A stretch of 16,032 nucleotides of DNA. Source: JBMCLJ01 sp048615375. GTDB lineage: Bacteria > Patescibacteriota > Dojkabacteria > JAOAGR01. Where the stretch lies: assembly GCA_048615375.1 (NCBI GenBank), contig JBMCLJ010000024.1:1-16032 (forward strand), written 5' to 3'. The notes beneath the pieces are model-generated. The model ran no database searches. It worked only from the letters and a program-made list of their open reading frames with translations, and was not told the DNA's origin. Shown piece by piece: positions 1 to 6,818 of the stretch. Position 1 is the stretch's first letter, and the number at the start of each line of letters is the position of its first letter. The position numbers and the translations under genes were made by a program.

Positions 1-348
1 CGTTTTTAATTCTTACGCCAATAATCTTCGTCTCTGGTTCCAGGGTAGTTTCTTTGCCAGAGATCTTTTCTACCCGATAGATTTCCGGGAAAAAACGTGT
101 CATGTCAAAAAAGTACGAAAATCCCAAAAGAATGAGAGTGGGAGCAAGGAGAATATACGCTACGGGATTCCACTGGCTTATGTATATACCCGCAAGGCTA
201 CACGCAAGAGCGAGTACCGTTGCAATGATTCTTTTACTTCGAAGTGTGGAAAGAACCAGAGCCCTGCCTTAATTTTAAGAATGACAGATATCTGTCGCCC
301 CAGGGCGATGAAAAGTGCGATGAGTAAGCCAGCAATTGAAAAAATCAT
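1..348 (-). pseudogene. Membrane protein, frameshifted, runs off window start
   Basis: Reading begins at ATG 348-346 with a hydrophobic segment (MIFSIAGLLIALFIALGR) and stays open to a TAA at 180-178, but its later part looks non-coding. A second frame is open from the TAA at 271-269 to base 1. It encodes two more hydrophobic segments (around ATVLALACSLAGIYI and YILLAPTLILLGFSYFF) followed by a polar tail that runs out of the window. The second frame has no ATG, GTG or TTG before its last membrane segment, so it cannot easily start alone. Joining the frames near 255-270 gives a continuous protein with about three membrane helices. I infer a one- or two-base indel there, either a real frameshift or a sequence error. 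The family is not recognised. Confidence 0.45.
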
Positions 349-384
349 AACTGGTTACAATTTACTTCAAAGTACATGCTTTGT

Positions 385-874
385 CTATGCAAAAAATCCT
401 TTTTTATGATTTTTAAGGAATATTAAAAGCTGCGGCATAATTTCTTCAGTCAGTACCGGGTCTATGGGATGCTTCTTAACCTTGTTTGTTAGCCATTCAG
501 TATATTTTTCTATCGAACAATTGCTTTTGACATAGAAAGTATCTTCGGACATCCATCTGTTGATTACTGGAAGCATTTTATCCAGGGCATAAATGAAGCG
601 ACTCTCCGGGTCGTGTTTTGCTTCGTAGTGCTGGATAATAGTACGAAGCTCTGTGAAGTGAGGGTAGGTAGATTTGAGCTGGATGGATGCGTCGTTTTCT
701 CATTGAGTTTTCGTGGTTTGCGCTTGTGGAGAGACTTTTATTGAATCTACATCCCCTGAAAATGTTTCCACAAGGTCGTGAGCGAGGGCGTATTTCAAGA
801 GTACTTCACTACACGCTTCACCTTTCGGAACTCCCGGGTGAGCGCGATTACAGAAAAAAATCTTCAAGGTTCAT
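385..874 (-). pseudogene. HD-domain phosphohydrolase-like pseudogene (paralogue of the gene at 6173-6784)
   Basis: The frame encodes KYALAHDLVETFSGD, with the HD pair of metal-dependent phosphohydrolases (COG1896/YfbR-like), and later FIYALDKMLPV, which contains the distal metal-ligand Asp and is identical to the paralogue at 6173-6784. Two lesions are visible: an in-frame TGA at 702-700, and a frame change at a seven-A run (854-860) just after the start at ATG 874. From the GD after the HD pair to the PxF motif both paralogues have 34 positions, with the TGA facing an Arg. This suggests a CGA or AGA codon changed to TGA. The first ligand segment (EHS) is missing. A strong promoter still precedes the ATG. 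Remains open only from 576 to the TAA/TAG end near 385 as 63 residues. Most likely a dead copy. Confidence 0.7.
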
Positions 875-888
875 AACGTAGTATAGCA
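875..888 (-). promoter_or_regulatory. Extended -10 promoter, leaderless spacing, HD pseudogene
   Basis: On the minus strand TGC-TATACT (TATACT at 885-880) is followed by 5 bases and then ATG 874. Transcription would start at or next to the ATG. Confidence 0.55.
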
Positions 889-983
889 AGGGAATGGGTA
901 ATTGGTAATTAAGAAATGCGAGCGGTGTTCGTAACGGTTTTATGAAACTATGCTTAATATCCAATAACCATCTTGATAATCAA

Positions 984-1778
984 CTAGTTTTCCTTGCTTA
1001 ATGCGTTATGAATTAAGGCGATAGTTTCTTTATGATATCTTTGTGCAGAAGCGTTTGGAGCCAGAATACACGAAGCGTATACATTCGAGAAAAGTCGAGA
1101 CGCTAAATCCGCTAATTCCTTCGCAGTTGTGAAAGGAAGGTTTTTGTCTTTACTTCCGTCATTAATGGAGTGCTGTATGCTGGGATGTTGATTGTAAACC
1201 AGTCTGCCTATCAAGGGCACTGCCCTGGAAAAGCGAATGAGATCTTCACGTTCTCCTTGTTTGAAGGACAGCATTGCAGGGAGAATTCGTACCCTTCTAC
1301 TAGAAGCTGTGGATACAGGAATGGTATAATTTTGATTCGGCATAGGGATAAGTATTGATTGGCCATATTGTTGTAGGGCATTGGCGGTAGGCCGACCTAC
1401 ACTGGGATCATTTATTTCATCTTGCTCAAATCGACTCAACCACTTTTTTACTTTTTCAGTTCCTGCTCCGATGGGACGGCTTATAGCAGTTGCAGTAGTA
1501 ATTTGCTCGCCCTCTCCACCGGGGAGCATGGATACTGTGACTATTGAGCGACTTGAGTATGGAGGTAGGGCTAAACTATCTCCCCTTGTACCTGAGTTTT
1601 CTTCTTTTAATAGAGAGTGTGTGATACCTTGCTTAATAGAATAGTCTCCCAGCTCAAAAGTCAAACCATTCTGACCTTCATTTATTGCAAATAGAGTGTG
1701 CATATGCACTATAGGCTGATAAGTGGTTTCTTCTAGAGCATTCCACGTACATGTATAACCCGATAGCAACTCATACAT
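984..1778 (-). CDS. Hypothetical soluble protein, 264 aa
   Basis: Uninterrupted 264-residue ORF from ATG 1778 to TAG at 986-984. I do not recognise the family. No membrane segment or signal peptide is visible. The middle contains GGEGEQITTATAISRPIG and a stretch rich in Ser, Thr and Arg; the last 60 residues look helical and end in ALIHNALSKEN. The start is supported by TACTAT at 1789-1784, preceded by TG and placed 5 bases before the ATG, like other promoters in this window. It lies between two damaged genes (HD and Nudix) in the same orientation, with 109 bases to the HD pseudogene start and 70 bases from the Nudix end. It has its own promoter, so it is probably monocistronic. Confidence 0.8.
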   Translation of the reverse strand: MYELLSGYTCTWNALEETTYQPIVHMHTLFAINEGQNGLTFELGDYSIKQGITHSLLKEENSGTRGDSLALPPYSSRSIVTVSMLPGGEGEQITTATAISRPIGAGTEKVKKWLSRFEQDEINDPSVGRPTANALQQYGQSILIPMPNQNYTIPVSTASSRRVRILPAMLSFKQGEREDLIRFSRAVPLIGRLVYNQHPSIQHSINDGSKDKNLPFTTAKELADLASRLFSNVYASCILAPNASAQRYHKETIALIHNALSKEN

Positions 1779-1792
1779 ATCTTATAGTATCA
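1779..1792 (-). promoter_or_regulatory. Extended -10 promoter, leaderless spacing, gene 984-1778
   Basis: TGA-TACTAT (hexamer 1789-1784) then 5 bases, then ATG 1778. TATAAG overlaps it at 1786-1781 but would be only 2 bases from the ATG. Confidence 0.55.
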
Positions 1793-1848
1793 CGCATGCT
1801 GATTTTTTTCAAGCTAAATAACCATGTATCTACATCAGTCAATAATTC

Positions 1849-2284
1849 TTATTTGTATCGTTCTCTGTAAAACAATTCAATATCCTCCCGTATACCGGGA
1901 TGGGTAACGAGATCGCGTGCCTCATCCCTGGTGCACCATTGATACGCTGTATGTTCACGGGAAATTTTAATTTCGGCTTCTTGTGTCCTGCACCAGAAGA
2001 CAATGCCGATGAGCTGATTCTCTGCTGTTTTTTTGCCGCAGAAAATGTGGAATGATCTGAGAATTTTAATCACTTCAATACTTATTCCTGCTTCCTCACC
2101 TACCTCTCGTTGTAGAGCGGTATCAATCTCTTCAAACTGCTTCATTCTTCCAGTAATACATTCCCAGATTCCCCCCAAAACTCAGCTTCTGAAGAACGCT
2201 GGGCAAGGAGTATTTTACCAGTATCTTTGTACTCGATAACTGCTCCCACAGCCACCATAAATCTACCTTCGGGAGAATTCTCAT
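1849..2284 (-). pseudogene. Nudix (MutT-like) hydrolase, frameshifted in two C-runs
   Basis: Nudix proteins cleave nucleoside-diphosphate-linked compounds. The C-terminal frame (2178-1849, 109 aa) carries a complete Nudix box, GxxxxxE-7x-REVxEExGI, around GRMKQFEEIDTALQREVGEE. The usual N-terminal strand (MVAVGAVIEY...ILLAQRS) lies in another frame from ATG 2258. The two join at the six-C run at 2171-2176 if one C is added, giving FWGGIWE, the expected GxW motif. A -10 box sits 5 bases before ATG 2284, whose frame differs again; one extra C at the short C-run near 2271 would give MRILPEGRFMVAV. Two single-base losses in C-runs therefore explain the locus. Could be a real pseudogene or an assembly error. 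Confidence 0.75.
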
Positions 2285-2298
2285 TAGAGAGTATAGCA
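2285..2298 (-). promoter_or_regulatory. Extended -10 promoter, leaderless spacing, Nudix gene
   Basis: TGC-TATACT (hexamer 2295-2290) then 5 bases, then ATG 2284. This marks the likely original start even though that ATG is now out of frame with the Nudix domain. Confidence 0.55.
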
Positions 2299-2342
2299 GG
2301 AGAATCGGTAATTGATAATTCATTGAATTCAGACCGGTAACA

Positions 2343-2552
2343 TTACCAATTCACAACGTGTTTTCCAATTATGTTGCCGATTTTGTCCCAGATAGCCATT
2401 TCATCCTCATCAGCAAGCATAAGCTCGCGAGAGTTTCTCAAATACCTGGTGAGAACTCTTCCGTCGTGATTAAAGGCAAAGCTGTCAAACGCTTTCAGTA
2501 GTAAGGGGCTCTCTTCAGGGGTGTAGTCTGCGAGGAATGTGAATGTTTTCAT
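2343..2552 (-). CDS. Small hypothetical protein, 69 aa
   Basis: ORF of 69 residues from ATG 2552 to a TAA at 2345-2343. Charged and mixed in composition (MKTFTFLADYTPEESPLL... ending GKHVVNW), with no membrane segment and no recognised domain. Support for coding comes from a consensus TATAAT at 2564-2559 placed 6 bases before the ATG, the spacing repeated at other starts here. Neighbours are the orphan DHHA1 fragment upstream and the Nudix locus downstream on the same strand; the Nudix gene has its own promoter, so this is probably a single-gene transcript. Confidence 0.6.
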   Translation of the reverse strand: MKTFTFLADYTPEESPLLLKAFDSFAFNHDGRVLTRYLRNSRELMLADEDEMAIWDKIGNIIGKHVVNW

Positions 2553-2564
2553 GATTTGATTATA
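2553..2564 (-). promoter_or_regulatory. Consensus -10 (TATAAT), leaderless spacing, gene 2343-2552
   Basis: TATAAT at 2564-2559 on the minus strand, 6 bases (CAAATC), then ATG 2552. No TG extension. Confidence 0.55.
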
Positions 2565-2645
2565 GACTATTTTACCCTTCTCACCGACTTGAAGAACACT
2601 TCAAGCATATCTGCACATTGCGGTAACTGCTTTTCGGAATGTAGG

Positions 2646-2936
2646 TCACAGGTGAGGTTGGTGTTCCTCCAACCACATGGTAAATCCAAGTAACGCGTCT
2701 TCATATGTTATAACCTTTCCTTTTGATCCAATCATACCACCACTCGCGTGAAGATGACCACCACCAAAGCCAGTTTTATGCATAATATCTTCGACGTTGA
2801 TGCTACCAGGAAGTGATCTAAGTTCGATGCGGTACTTGTCTGTTTCCCACGGGTAGAAAACGTACGTCCAGGATACGCCACGTACTGAGAGACCGGTGGA
2901 AGTAATGAAACTTCGTACCGCATCATGCCTTTCAAA
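2646..2936 (-). pseudogene. Orphan DHHA1 domain of a DHH phosphoesterase
   Basis: The frame 2936-2646 encodes IELRSLPGSINVEDIM, then GFGGGHLHASGG, the glycine-rich RNA/substrate-binding motif that closes DHHA1 domains of DHH-family phosphoesterases. It ends at TGA 2648-2646. No DHH catalytic half precedes it: the same frame is closed upstream by a TAG (2939-2937) that ends the 90-residue ORF at 3209-2937, which does not resemble a DHH domain. There is no ATG between the TAG and the domain, so this is a fragment about 96 codons long. An alternative is that the TAG interrupts one longer gene, but the upstream part has none of the expected DxD or DHH motifs. The ORF called in another frame here (2935-2732) is a shadow. 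Confidence 0.65.
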
Positions 2937-3209
2937 CTACTCAGTGGTTCGGTCAGTTTGGTGTTTTTCCTGGATATGTTGAAGGAGTGCCTTCGAGGAG
3001 TTGAGTAACGATTCTTCGTGCACTACCATGTCTCCTTCATCAATAGTTCGTGGGATATATTCACTTAAAGTAGTAAAGAATTGCTCAACATGAGGATCCT
3101 GACGCAGGGTGCTGTCCTGGAGGTAGAGCTGAAGCTCTTTCGCGTATTCGTAGGACACTTCCGGGGAAGTAATCAAGGTTTCGAGTTTTCTTTTCAGTTC
3201 ATCAAACAT
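2937..3209 (-). CDS. Small hypothetical protein, 90 aa, helical
   Basis: ORF of 90 residues from ATG 3209 to TAG 2939-2937. The sequence is charged and predicted helical by eye (MFDELKRKLETLITSPEV... SSKALLQHIQEKHQ), without membrane segments or a family I recognise. TACTCT at 3221-3216 lies 6 bases before the ATG. The frame continues after the TAG into the DHHA1 fragment at 2936-2646; I treat them as separate because the ORF ends in a normal-looking tail and lacks DHH motifs, but a single gene split by an amber codon is not excluded. Confidence 0.55.
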   Translation of the reverse strand: MFDELKRKLETLITSPEVSYEYAKELQLYLQDSTLRQDPHVEQFFTTLSEYIPRTIDEGDMVVHEESLLNSSKALLQHIQEKHQTDRTTE

Positions 3210-3221
3210 AGTTTTAGAGTA
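3210..3221 (-). promoter_or_regulatory. -10-like TACTCT, leaderless spacing, gene 2937-3209
   Basis: TACTCT at 3221-3216, then 6 bases, then ATG 3209. Weaker match than its neighbours. Confidence 0.4.
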
Positions 3222-3250
3222 GGGATGAGTTTCACTTATCGGGCTGGTAC

Positions 3251-3979
3251 TTACTTCTGGCGGTTCAGATCGAGTAAAACAAGCAGTGAGATCAGGAATC
3301 CAAATCCCGCCACGATTTTTCCACGGTTAGTGTTTAATTTGAGAAACAGGCTTTCTGTCTTTGCTTGTTTAGTAAAAGCACCATGTGCCCCAAAGTTACC
3401 ACTGACACTTTTGTAAAGGTTATCATCCTCAAACGGTTCGAGTACACGGTCTGATAGTTGACTTGAGTAGCCTGTTCTTGCCAGGTAGCGATCGCCAAGA
3501 CCAGGAAAGAGTTTATTCAGGAATATTATCGCTGAAGTGTTCAAGGTTACCGCGATTTCCCGACGTTTATGTTTAGCTACCCAGGCTACAGCCTTTGCCA
3601 TAAGTTCAGGCTGGAAAACTGGCGGGACTGGTTGAGGACTTGTGGAAAATTTACTGCGTCCCCAATTGAATTGCGGCGTGTTAACCGCGGGGAGCTGAAC
3701 CATTGTCAGTTGAATTTTAGATTTGTTGTGCAGTAGTTCTGCTCGTACTGATTCGGTAAATCCTTCTATCGCGTGTTTTGCCCCACAGTACGCGGATTGG
3801 AGTGGAATGCCACGGTACGCGAGGGCGGAATCGATCTGGATAATTTTTCCGCGGTTTCGGGGCAGCATTCGGTGAAGAGCTGCCATTGTTCCATGCACAA
3901 AGCCCAGATAGGTAACTTCAGTCACCCGCTTGTACTCCTCCGGGGAAATATCGTTAATCTCTCCGAAAATAGTGAGCAT
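3251..3979 (-). CDS. Short-chain dehydrogenase/reductase, N-terminally truncated
   Basis: The 242-residue ORF has the catalytic half of an SDR: Ser51 (IIQIDSALAYRG) and the YxxxK pair Tyr64/Lys68 (AYCGAKHA), followed by MVQLPAVNTPQF, a signature of an SDR subgroup with a C-terminal extension. That extension is present (LFPGLGDRYLARTGY, later GNFGAHGAF) and ends with a hydrophobic segment near residues 222-237. The Rossmann part with TGxxxGxG, normally some 80-90 residues earlier, is absent. Similarity continues a few codons upstream of the ATG (IWKNNAM resembles the family's WVNNAM), so ATG 3979 is an internal Met. A TAA 17 codons upstream closes the frame, and no Rossmann motif appears in any frame up to 4300. 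The product should not bind NAD(P) normally; likely a 5'-deleted remnant. Confidence 0.8.
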   Translation of the reverse strand: MLTIFGEINDISPEEYKRVTEVTYLGFVHGTMAALHRMLPRNRGKIIQIDSALAYRGIPLQSAYCGAKHAIEGFTESVRAELLHNKSKIQLTMVQLPAVNTPQFNWGRSKFSTSPQPVPPVFQPELMAKAVAWVAKHKRREIAVTLNTSAIIFLNKLFPGLGDRYLARTGYSSQLSDRVLEPFEDDNLYKSVSGNFGAHGAFTKQAKTESLFLKLNTNRGKIVAGFGFLISLLVLLDLNRQK

Positions 3980-4107
3980 GGCGTTATTTTTCCAGATGGT
4001 ATTTGTTGAGAAAAAGTGGTGCGTTTACTGCATTGTTGGAGCAATCACGAACACGGGGATAATGCTGCTGACGCTCAGTGAAGTGAAGGATGGTGTAGAC
4101 GAGAAGA

Positions 4108-4296
4108 TTATTGTGTAGCCTGAATAGTGACTACATCTCCGACAAGTGTAACATCATTGCCGTCGACAAACACCGCTGAGTGATAATTAACAGCGTAAGT
4201 CGTTGATTCAGGATTTTCCTCTAAAAAATTGCTTTAGTTCTTCAGGATATTTTTTCTCGCCCTCAAAATGAGGATAGAAATAAAAATCAGTTTCAT
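4108..4296 (-). pseudogene. Small ORF downstream of the RDD gene, apparently frameshifted
   Basis: ATG 4296-4294 lies 3 bases after the RDD stop, with an SD-like AAGGTGGAG about 8 bases upstream, but its frame closes after 20 codons. Protein-like stretches appear in two other frames: FYPHFEGEKKYPEELKQF, then ENPESTTYAVNYHSAVFV running to TAA 4110-4108. One added base in the T5 run just after the ATG and a shift at the six-A run 4223-4228 would unite them into a protein of about 62 residues. No family is recognised. It could instead be non-coding; the argument rests on amino-acid plausibility, coupling to the RDD gene and the position of the indels in homopolymers. Confidence 0.3.
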
Positions 4297-4299
4297 AAT

Positions 4300-4842
4300 T
4301 TACACTCCACCTTCTACCACGTAGGTTCTCGCTGCCATGTCGTGGAGCCCCTGGCGCTTGTCGGTGAAGAATATGGTAACGTAATGAAGAGCTCCAATTA
4401 TTGTGTTTAATCCTGTTACTACGAGTACCCGGATAGTCATTATTTTGAGGGTAGGGACATAGCCTTCTTCGTCAATAACCCGTATTCCCATAGTCTTTTT
4501 CCCAGGACTTTGCCCGCCGTGTTTCGATGGCCAGTAAGCTTCATATGCCCAGATAATTGCAGTGTTGATAACAAACACAAACAGGGAAATGAGAAGAACG
4601 GCAGCGATAAATATGAAGAATTCTGGACCAAAACTTGCAGATGCATTTGTTTCATCAAAAGTACTCGCATTCAAAACTAACGGGATCATCACGAGTAATA
4701 TTGCTACATACGCCAGGACTCCGAGGATTACCCCGGGAATCGTCAGTACCAGGATATCAATCAGTCCCGCTCCAAGGCGTTTCCAGTGGTTGCTGAGTGT
4801 ATATTCCACTCCAGAGATGGTTATTGTTTGTACTTGTGCCAT
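4300..4842 (-). CDS. RDD-family membrane protein
   Basis: Reading from ATG 4842 gives 180 residues (MAQVQTITISGVEY...). RDD-family features are clear: RLGAGLIDILVL at the start of the first helix and GGQSPGKKTMGIRVIDEEG in the polar loop before the last helix. Hydrophobic segments lie near residues 27-55, 75-100 and 135-158. RDD proteins are small inner-membrane proteins, some linked to ion transport; a substrate cannot be assigned here. An upstream in-frame ATG at 4878 would add 12 residues, but the -10 box at 4857-4852 lies between the two, so 4842 is preferred. Divergent from murB. The stop is followed 3 bases later by the ATG of a possible small ORF. Confidence 0.9.
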   Translation of the reverse strand: MAQVQTITISGVEYTLSNHWKRLGAGLIDILVLTIPGVILGVLAYVAILLVMIPLVLNASTFDETNASASFGPEFFIFIAAVLLISLFVFVINTAIIWAYEAYWPSKHGGQSPGKKTMGIRVIDEEGYVPTLKIMTIRVLVVTGLNTIIGALHYVTIFFTDKRQGLHDMAARTYVVEGGV

Positions 4843-4860
4843 TTCATGTGTAGTATAGCA
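4843..4860 (-). promoter_or_regulatory. Extended -10 promoter, RDD gene
   Basis: TGC-TATACT (hexamer 4857-4852), 9 bases before ATG 4842; the expected start point leaves a leader of only a few bases. An out-of-frame ATG lies at 4847. Confidence 0.5.
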
Positions 4861-4988
4861 TATTTGTGATATATTCACCCGCGACGCGCAAGAACAGGGT
4901 TCTATCCCAACTTCTCCACCACAGAAAAACTCCTCATATCTCTATAGTTTTTACCTCCTCAATAGTCTACAATGCTGCACATTACACT

Positions 4989-6014
4989 ATGAAACGATTC
5001 ACCAATCAGAGCTTGAAAACATATAATACTTTTGGCATTGATGCCGTTGCAGGTGATTTGCTTGAAGTAGAGCGTGCAGATGAACTTTTTGAGCTGTATC
5101 AGGAGGGCTTTTTCCAGAATGAATATGTGTTGATTGGAGGTGGGAGCGATATTCTTTTTACCAATGAAGTGATTCCATCGGTGCTTACTTTACGGACAGG
5201 AACGATTGCAATTACTGAAGACATGAGTGACTACGTGATTGTCACCGCGGATGGTGGAGTAGAGTGGGAGACTTTTGTGCAGTTTTGTGTTGATCATAAT
5301 CTGGGCGGTGTTGAAAATCTCTCGTTAATTCCAGGTTCTGTTGGAGCATCTGTGGTACAGAATATTGGCGCGTATGGCGTTGAAGTGAAGGATGTTACTG
5401 TTTCTGTGGAATACTTCGACATTATCGAAGGTACTTTTAACACTCTTACGAATGAAGCGTGTTGCTTCGCTTACCGGACAAGTGTTTTTAAAAAGGATCT
5501 GCACGGCAGAGCTATTGTAACGAGGGTTTCTTATAAGCTCATGAAGCAGCATAGTCTTAATCTGGAATACGCAGATGTCTTGAACTATATTGAAGTAAAA
5601 GGTATGGCTCGTGAATTGTTAACAATTGGTGACATACGGGAAATGATTTGTGAGATACGAAGAAGTAAGCTTCCACATCCTCAAGAGATAGGTAATGCCG
5701 GGAGTTTTTTCAAAAACCCGATCATCACCCTGGAACAGTTTGAAATCCTTGCCAAAGATTATCCTGCCCTCAAACCAAATCCAGTGGATGATCATCATGT
5801 AAAAGTATCCGCGGCGTTTCTCATCGACTCCTGCGGATGGAAAGGATGGACTGCAGAAAACGGTCGATATGGTGTATCGGAGAAACACGCGTTAGTCCTT
5901 GTTAACTATGGTGGCGCGACAGGGAAGGAAATTGCCGGTTTAGCTGAAAACATCCAGGCAAGTGTCAAAGAGAAATTTGGAATAGAAATGCAACCGGAGG
6001 TAGTGTATGTGTAA
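4989..6014 (+). CDS. murB: UDP-N-acetylenolpyruvoylglucosamine reductase (MurB, type I)
   Basis: MurB is the FAD-dependent cytosolic enzyme that reduces UDP-GlcNAc-enolpyruvate to UDP-MurNAc with NADPH, the second committed step of peptidoglycan synthesis. From ATG 4989 the protein has 341 residues, close to the E. coli length. It opens with NQSLKTYNTFGID, typical of the family's N terminus; FAD-binding IGGGSDILF is at 49-57 and IPGSVGASVVQNIGAYG at 114-130. Catalytic residues are Arg163 (AYRTS), Ser239 (GNAGSFFKNP, the proton donor) and Glu337 (QPEVVYV). The Tyr loop and overall length indicate type I. An open extension to 4866 adds 41 residues with no MurB similarity. TACAAT at 4968-4973 is a possible -10 with a short leader. 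Stands alone, divergent from the RDD gene. Confidence 0.97.
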   Translation: MKRFTNQSLKTYNTFGIDAVAGDLLEVERADELFELYQEGFFQNEYVLIGGGSDILFTNEVIPSVLTLRTGTIAITEDMSDYVIVTADGGVEWETFVQFCVDHNLGGVENLSLIPGSVGASVVQNIGAYGVEVKDVTVSVEYFDIIEGTFNTLTNEACCFAYRTSVFKKDLHGRAIVTRVSYKLMKQHSLNLEYADVLNYIEVKGMARELLTIGDIREMICEIRRSKLPHPQEIGNAGSFFKNPIITLEQFEILAKDYPALKPNPVDDHHVKVSAAFLIDSCGWKGWTAENGRYGVSEKHALVLVNYGGATGKEIAGLAENIQASVKEKFGIEMQPEVVYV

Positions 6015-6172
6015 GACAACAACGTTGACTATTGTATTTATATTTTGCATTGAAAATTAAGTTTTAGTACAGATTAGTAAATGCTTATCAATTTTAAAAT
6101 ATCTTATGTACACAATATAAGCCAGACGCAACAAACTTTGATTTATAAACAGCTACCTCCACAATATAAAAA
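6015..6172. other. AT-rich intergenic region between murB and the HD gene
   Basis: This 158-base spacer is distinctly AT-rich compared with its flanks and holds no plausible ORF. A short palindrome CAACGTTG follows the murB stop, but without a T-tract it is not a convincing terminator. The end (CAATATAAAAA just before ATG 6173) is the only promoter-like sequence, and it is a poor match. Confidence 0.4.
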
Positions 6173-6784
6173 ATGGCTGATCTCGCGAAATTACTATCAT
6201 TTACACAGTTTACTCATAAATTCCAGCAGGTTATCCGCACAATTTATGTGATGGGGTGAGATAGGAACGAAAATGACGTTGAGCATTCGTTCCAGCCGGC
6301 ACTGGTAGCGTGGTATATCGCGGGAGCGGAGAAGGGGAGTATCCTGGATACTGATAAGTTGATCAAGTACGCGATTGCACATGACCTGGTGGAGACCTAC
6401 GCCGGTGATACGTACTTTCATTCTACAGATACAGCATTAAAAGAGTGTAAAGAGCAGCGGGAGAAAGACGCTCTTGAAAGGATTAAAGCAGAACTCCCGG
6501 AGTTTTCTGAACTCCACGAGATGATCAAAGCTTACGAAGCAAGACAGGACCGGGAATCCAAGTTCATATACGCGCTCGATAAAATGCTCCCGGTCCTCAA
6601 TATTTATCTCGATGAAGGCAGAAGCTGGAAGCGAGACAACGTTTCACTCTCAATGATCCGCACAAAGGACGAAAAAATCGCGGTGTCCCCGGAGATTACA
6701 GAGTTGTGGCAGGAACTGGTGAAGTTATTGGGAGAAAGGGAGGGGAGTTGTTTGAGTAAAGGATACTACGAATATCTCCAGTAA
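6173..6784 (+). pseudogene. HD-domain phosphohydrolase-like gene with one in-frame TGA
   Basis: From ATG 6173 the reading frame encodes a full HD-domain protein of about 203 codons (COG1896-like, a family including nucleotide phosphohydrolases). All metal ligands are present: His in NDVEHSFQPAL, His-Asp in AIAHDLVE and the distal Asp in YALDKMLP. One codon, TGA at 6257-6259 (codon 29), interrupts it between MG and DRNEND, directly before the first ligand segment; the frame is the same on both sides. The next ATG (6359) lies past the first ligand His, so the 141-residue ORF 6359-6784 would lack an essential part. Apart from this codon the gene looks well preserved, unlike the paralogue at 385-874. 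Either a recent nonsense mutation, a sequence error, or readthrough. Confidence 0.75.
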
Positions 6785-6818
6785 CTCGACAAGACCATAT
6801 TTCTTTGAATTATGAAGT

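Noticed and set aside
687..881. Plus-strand ORF of 64 codons over the HD pseudogene
   Set aside because: The opposite strand encodes recognisable HD-domain sequence; no start signal supports the plus-strand ORF.
2732..2935. Minus-strand ORF of 67 codons
   Set aside because: It is an out-of-frame shadow of the DHHA1 fragment, whose GFGGGHLHASGG motif lies in the neighbouring frame.
4866..4988. 41-residue N-terminal extension of MurB
   Set aside because: MurB family proteins begin close to NQSLKTYNTFG; the extension has no similarity and would cross the divergent promoter region.
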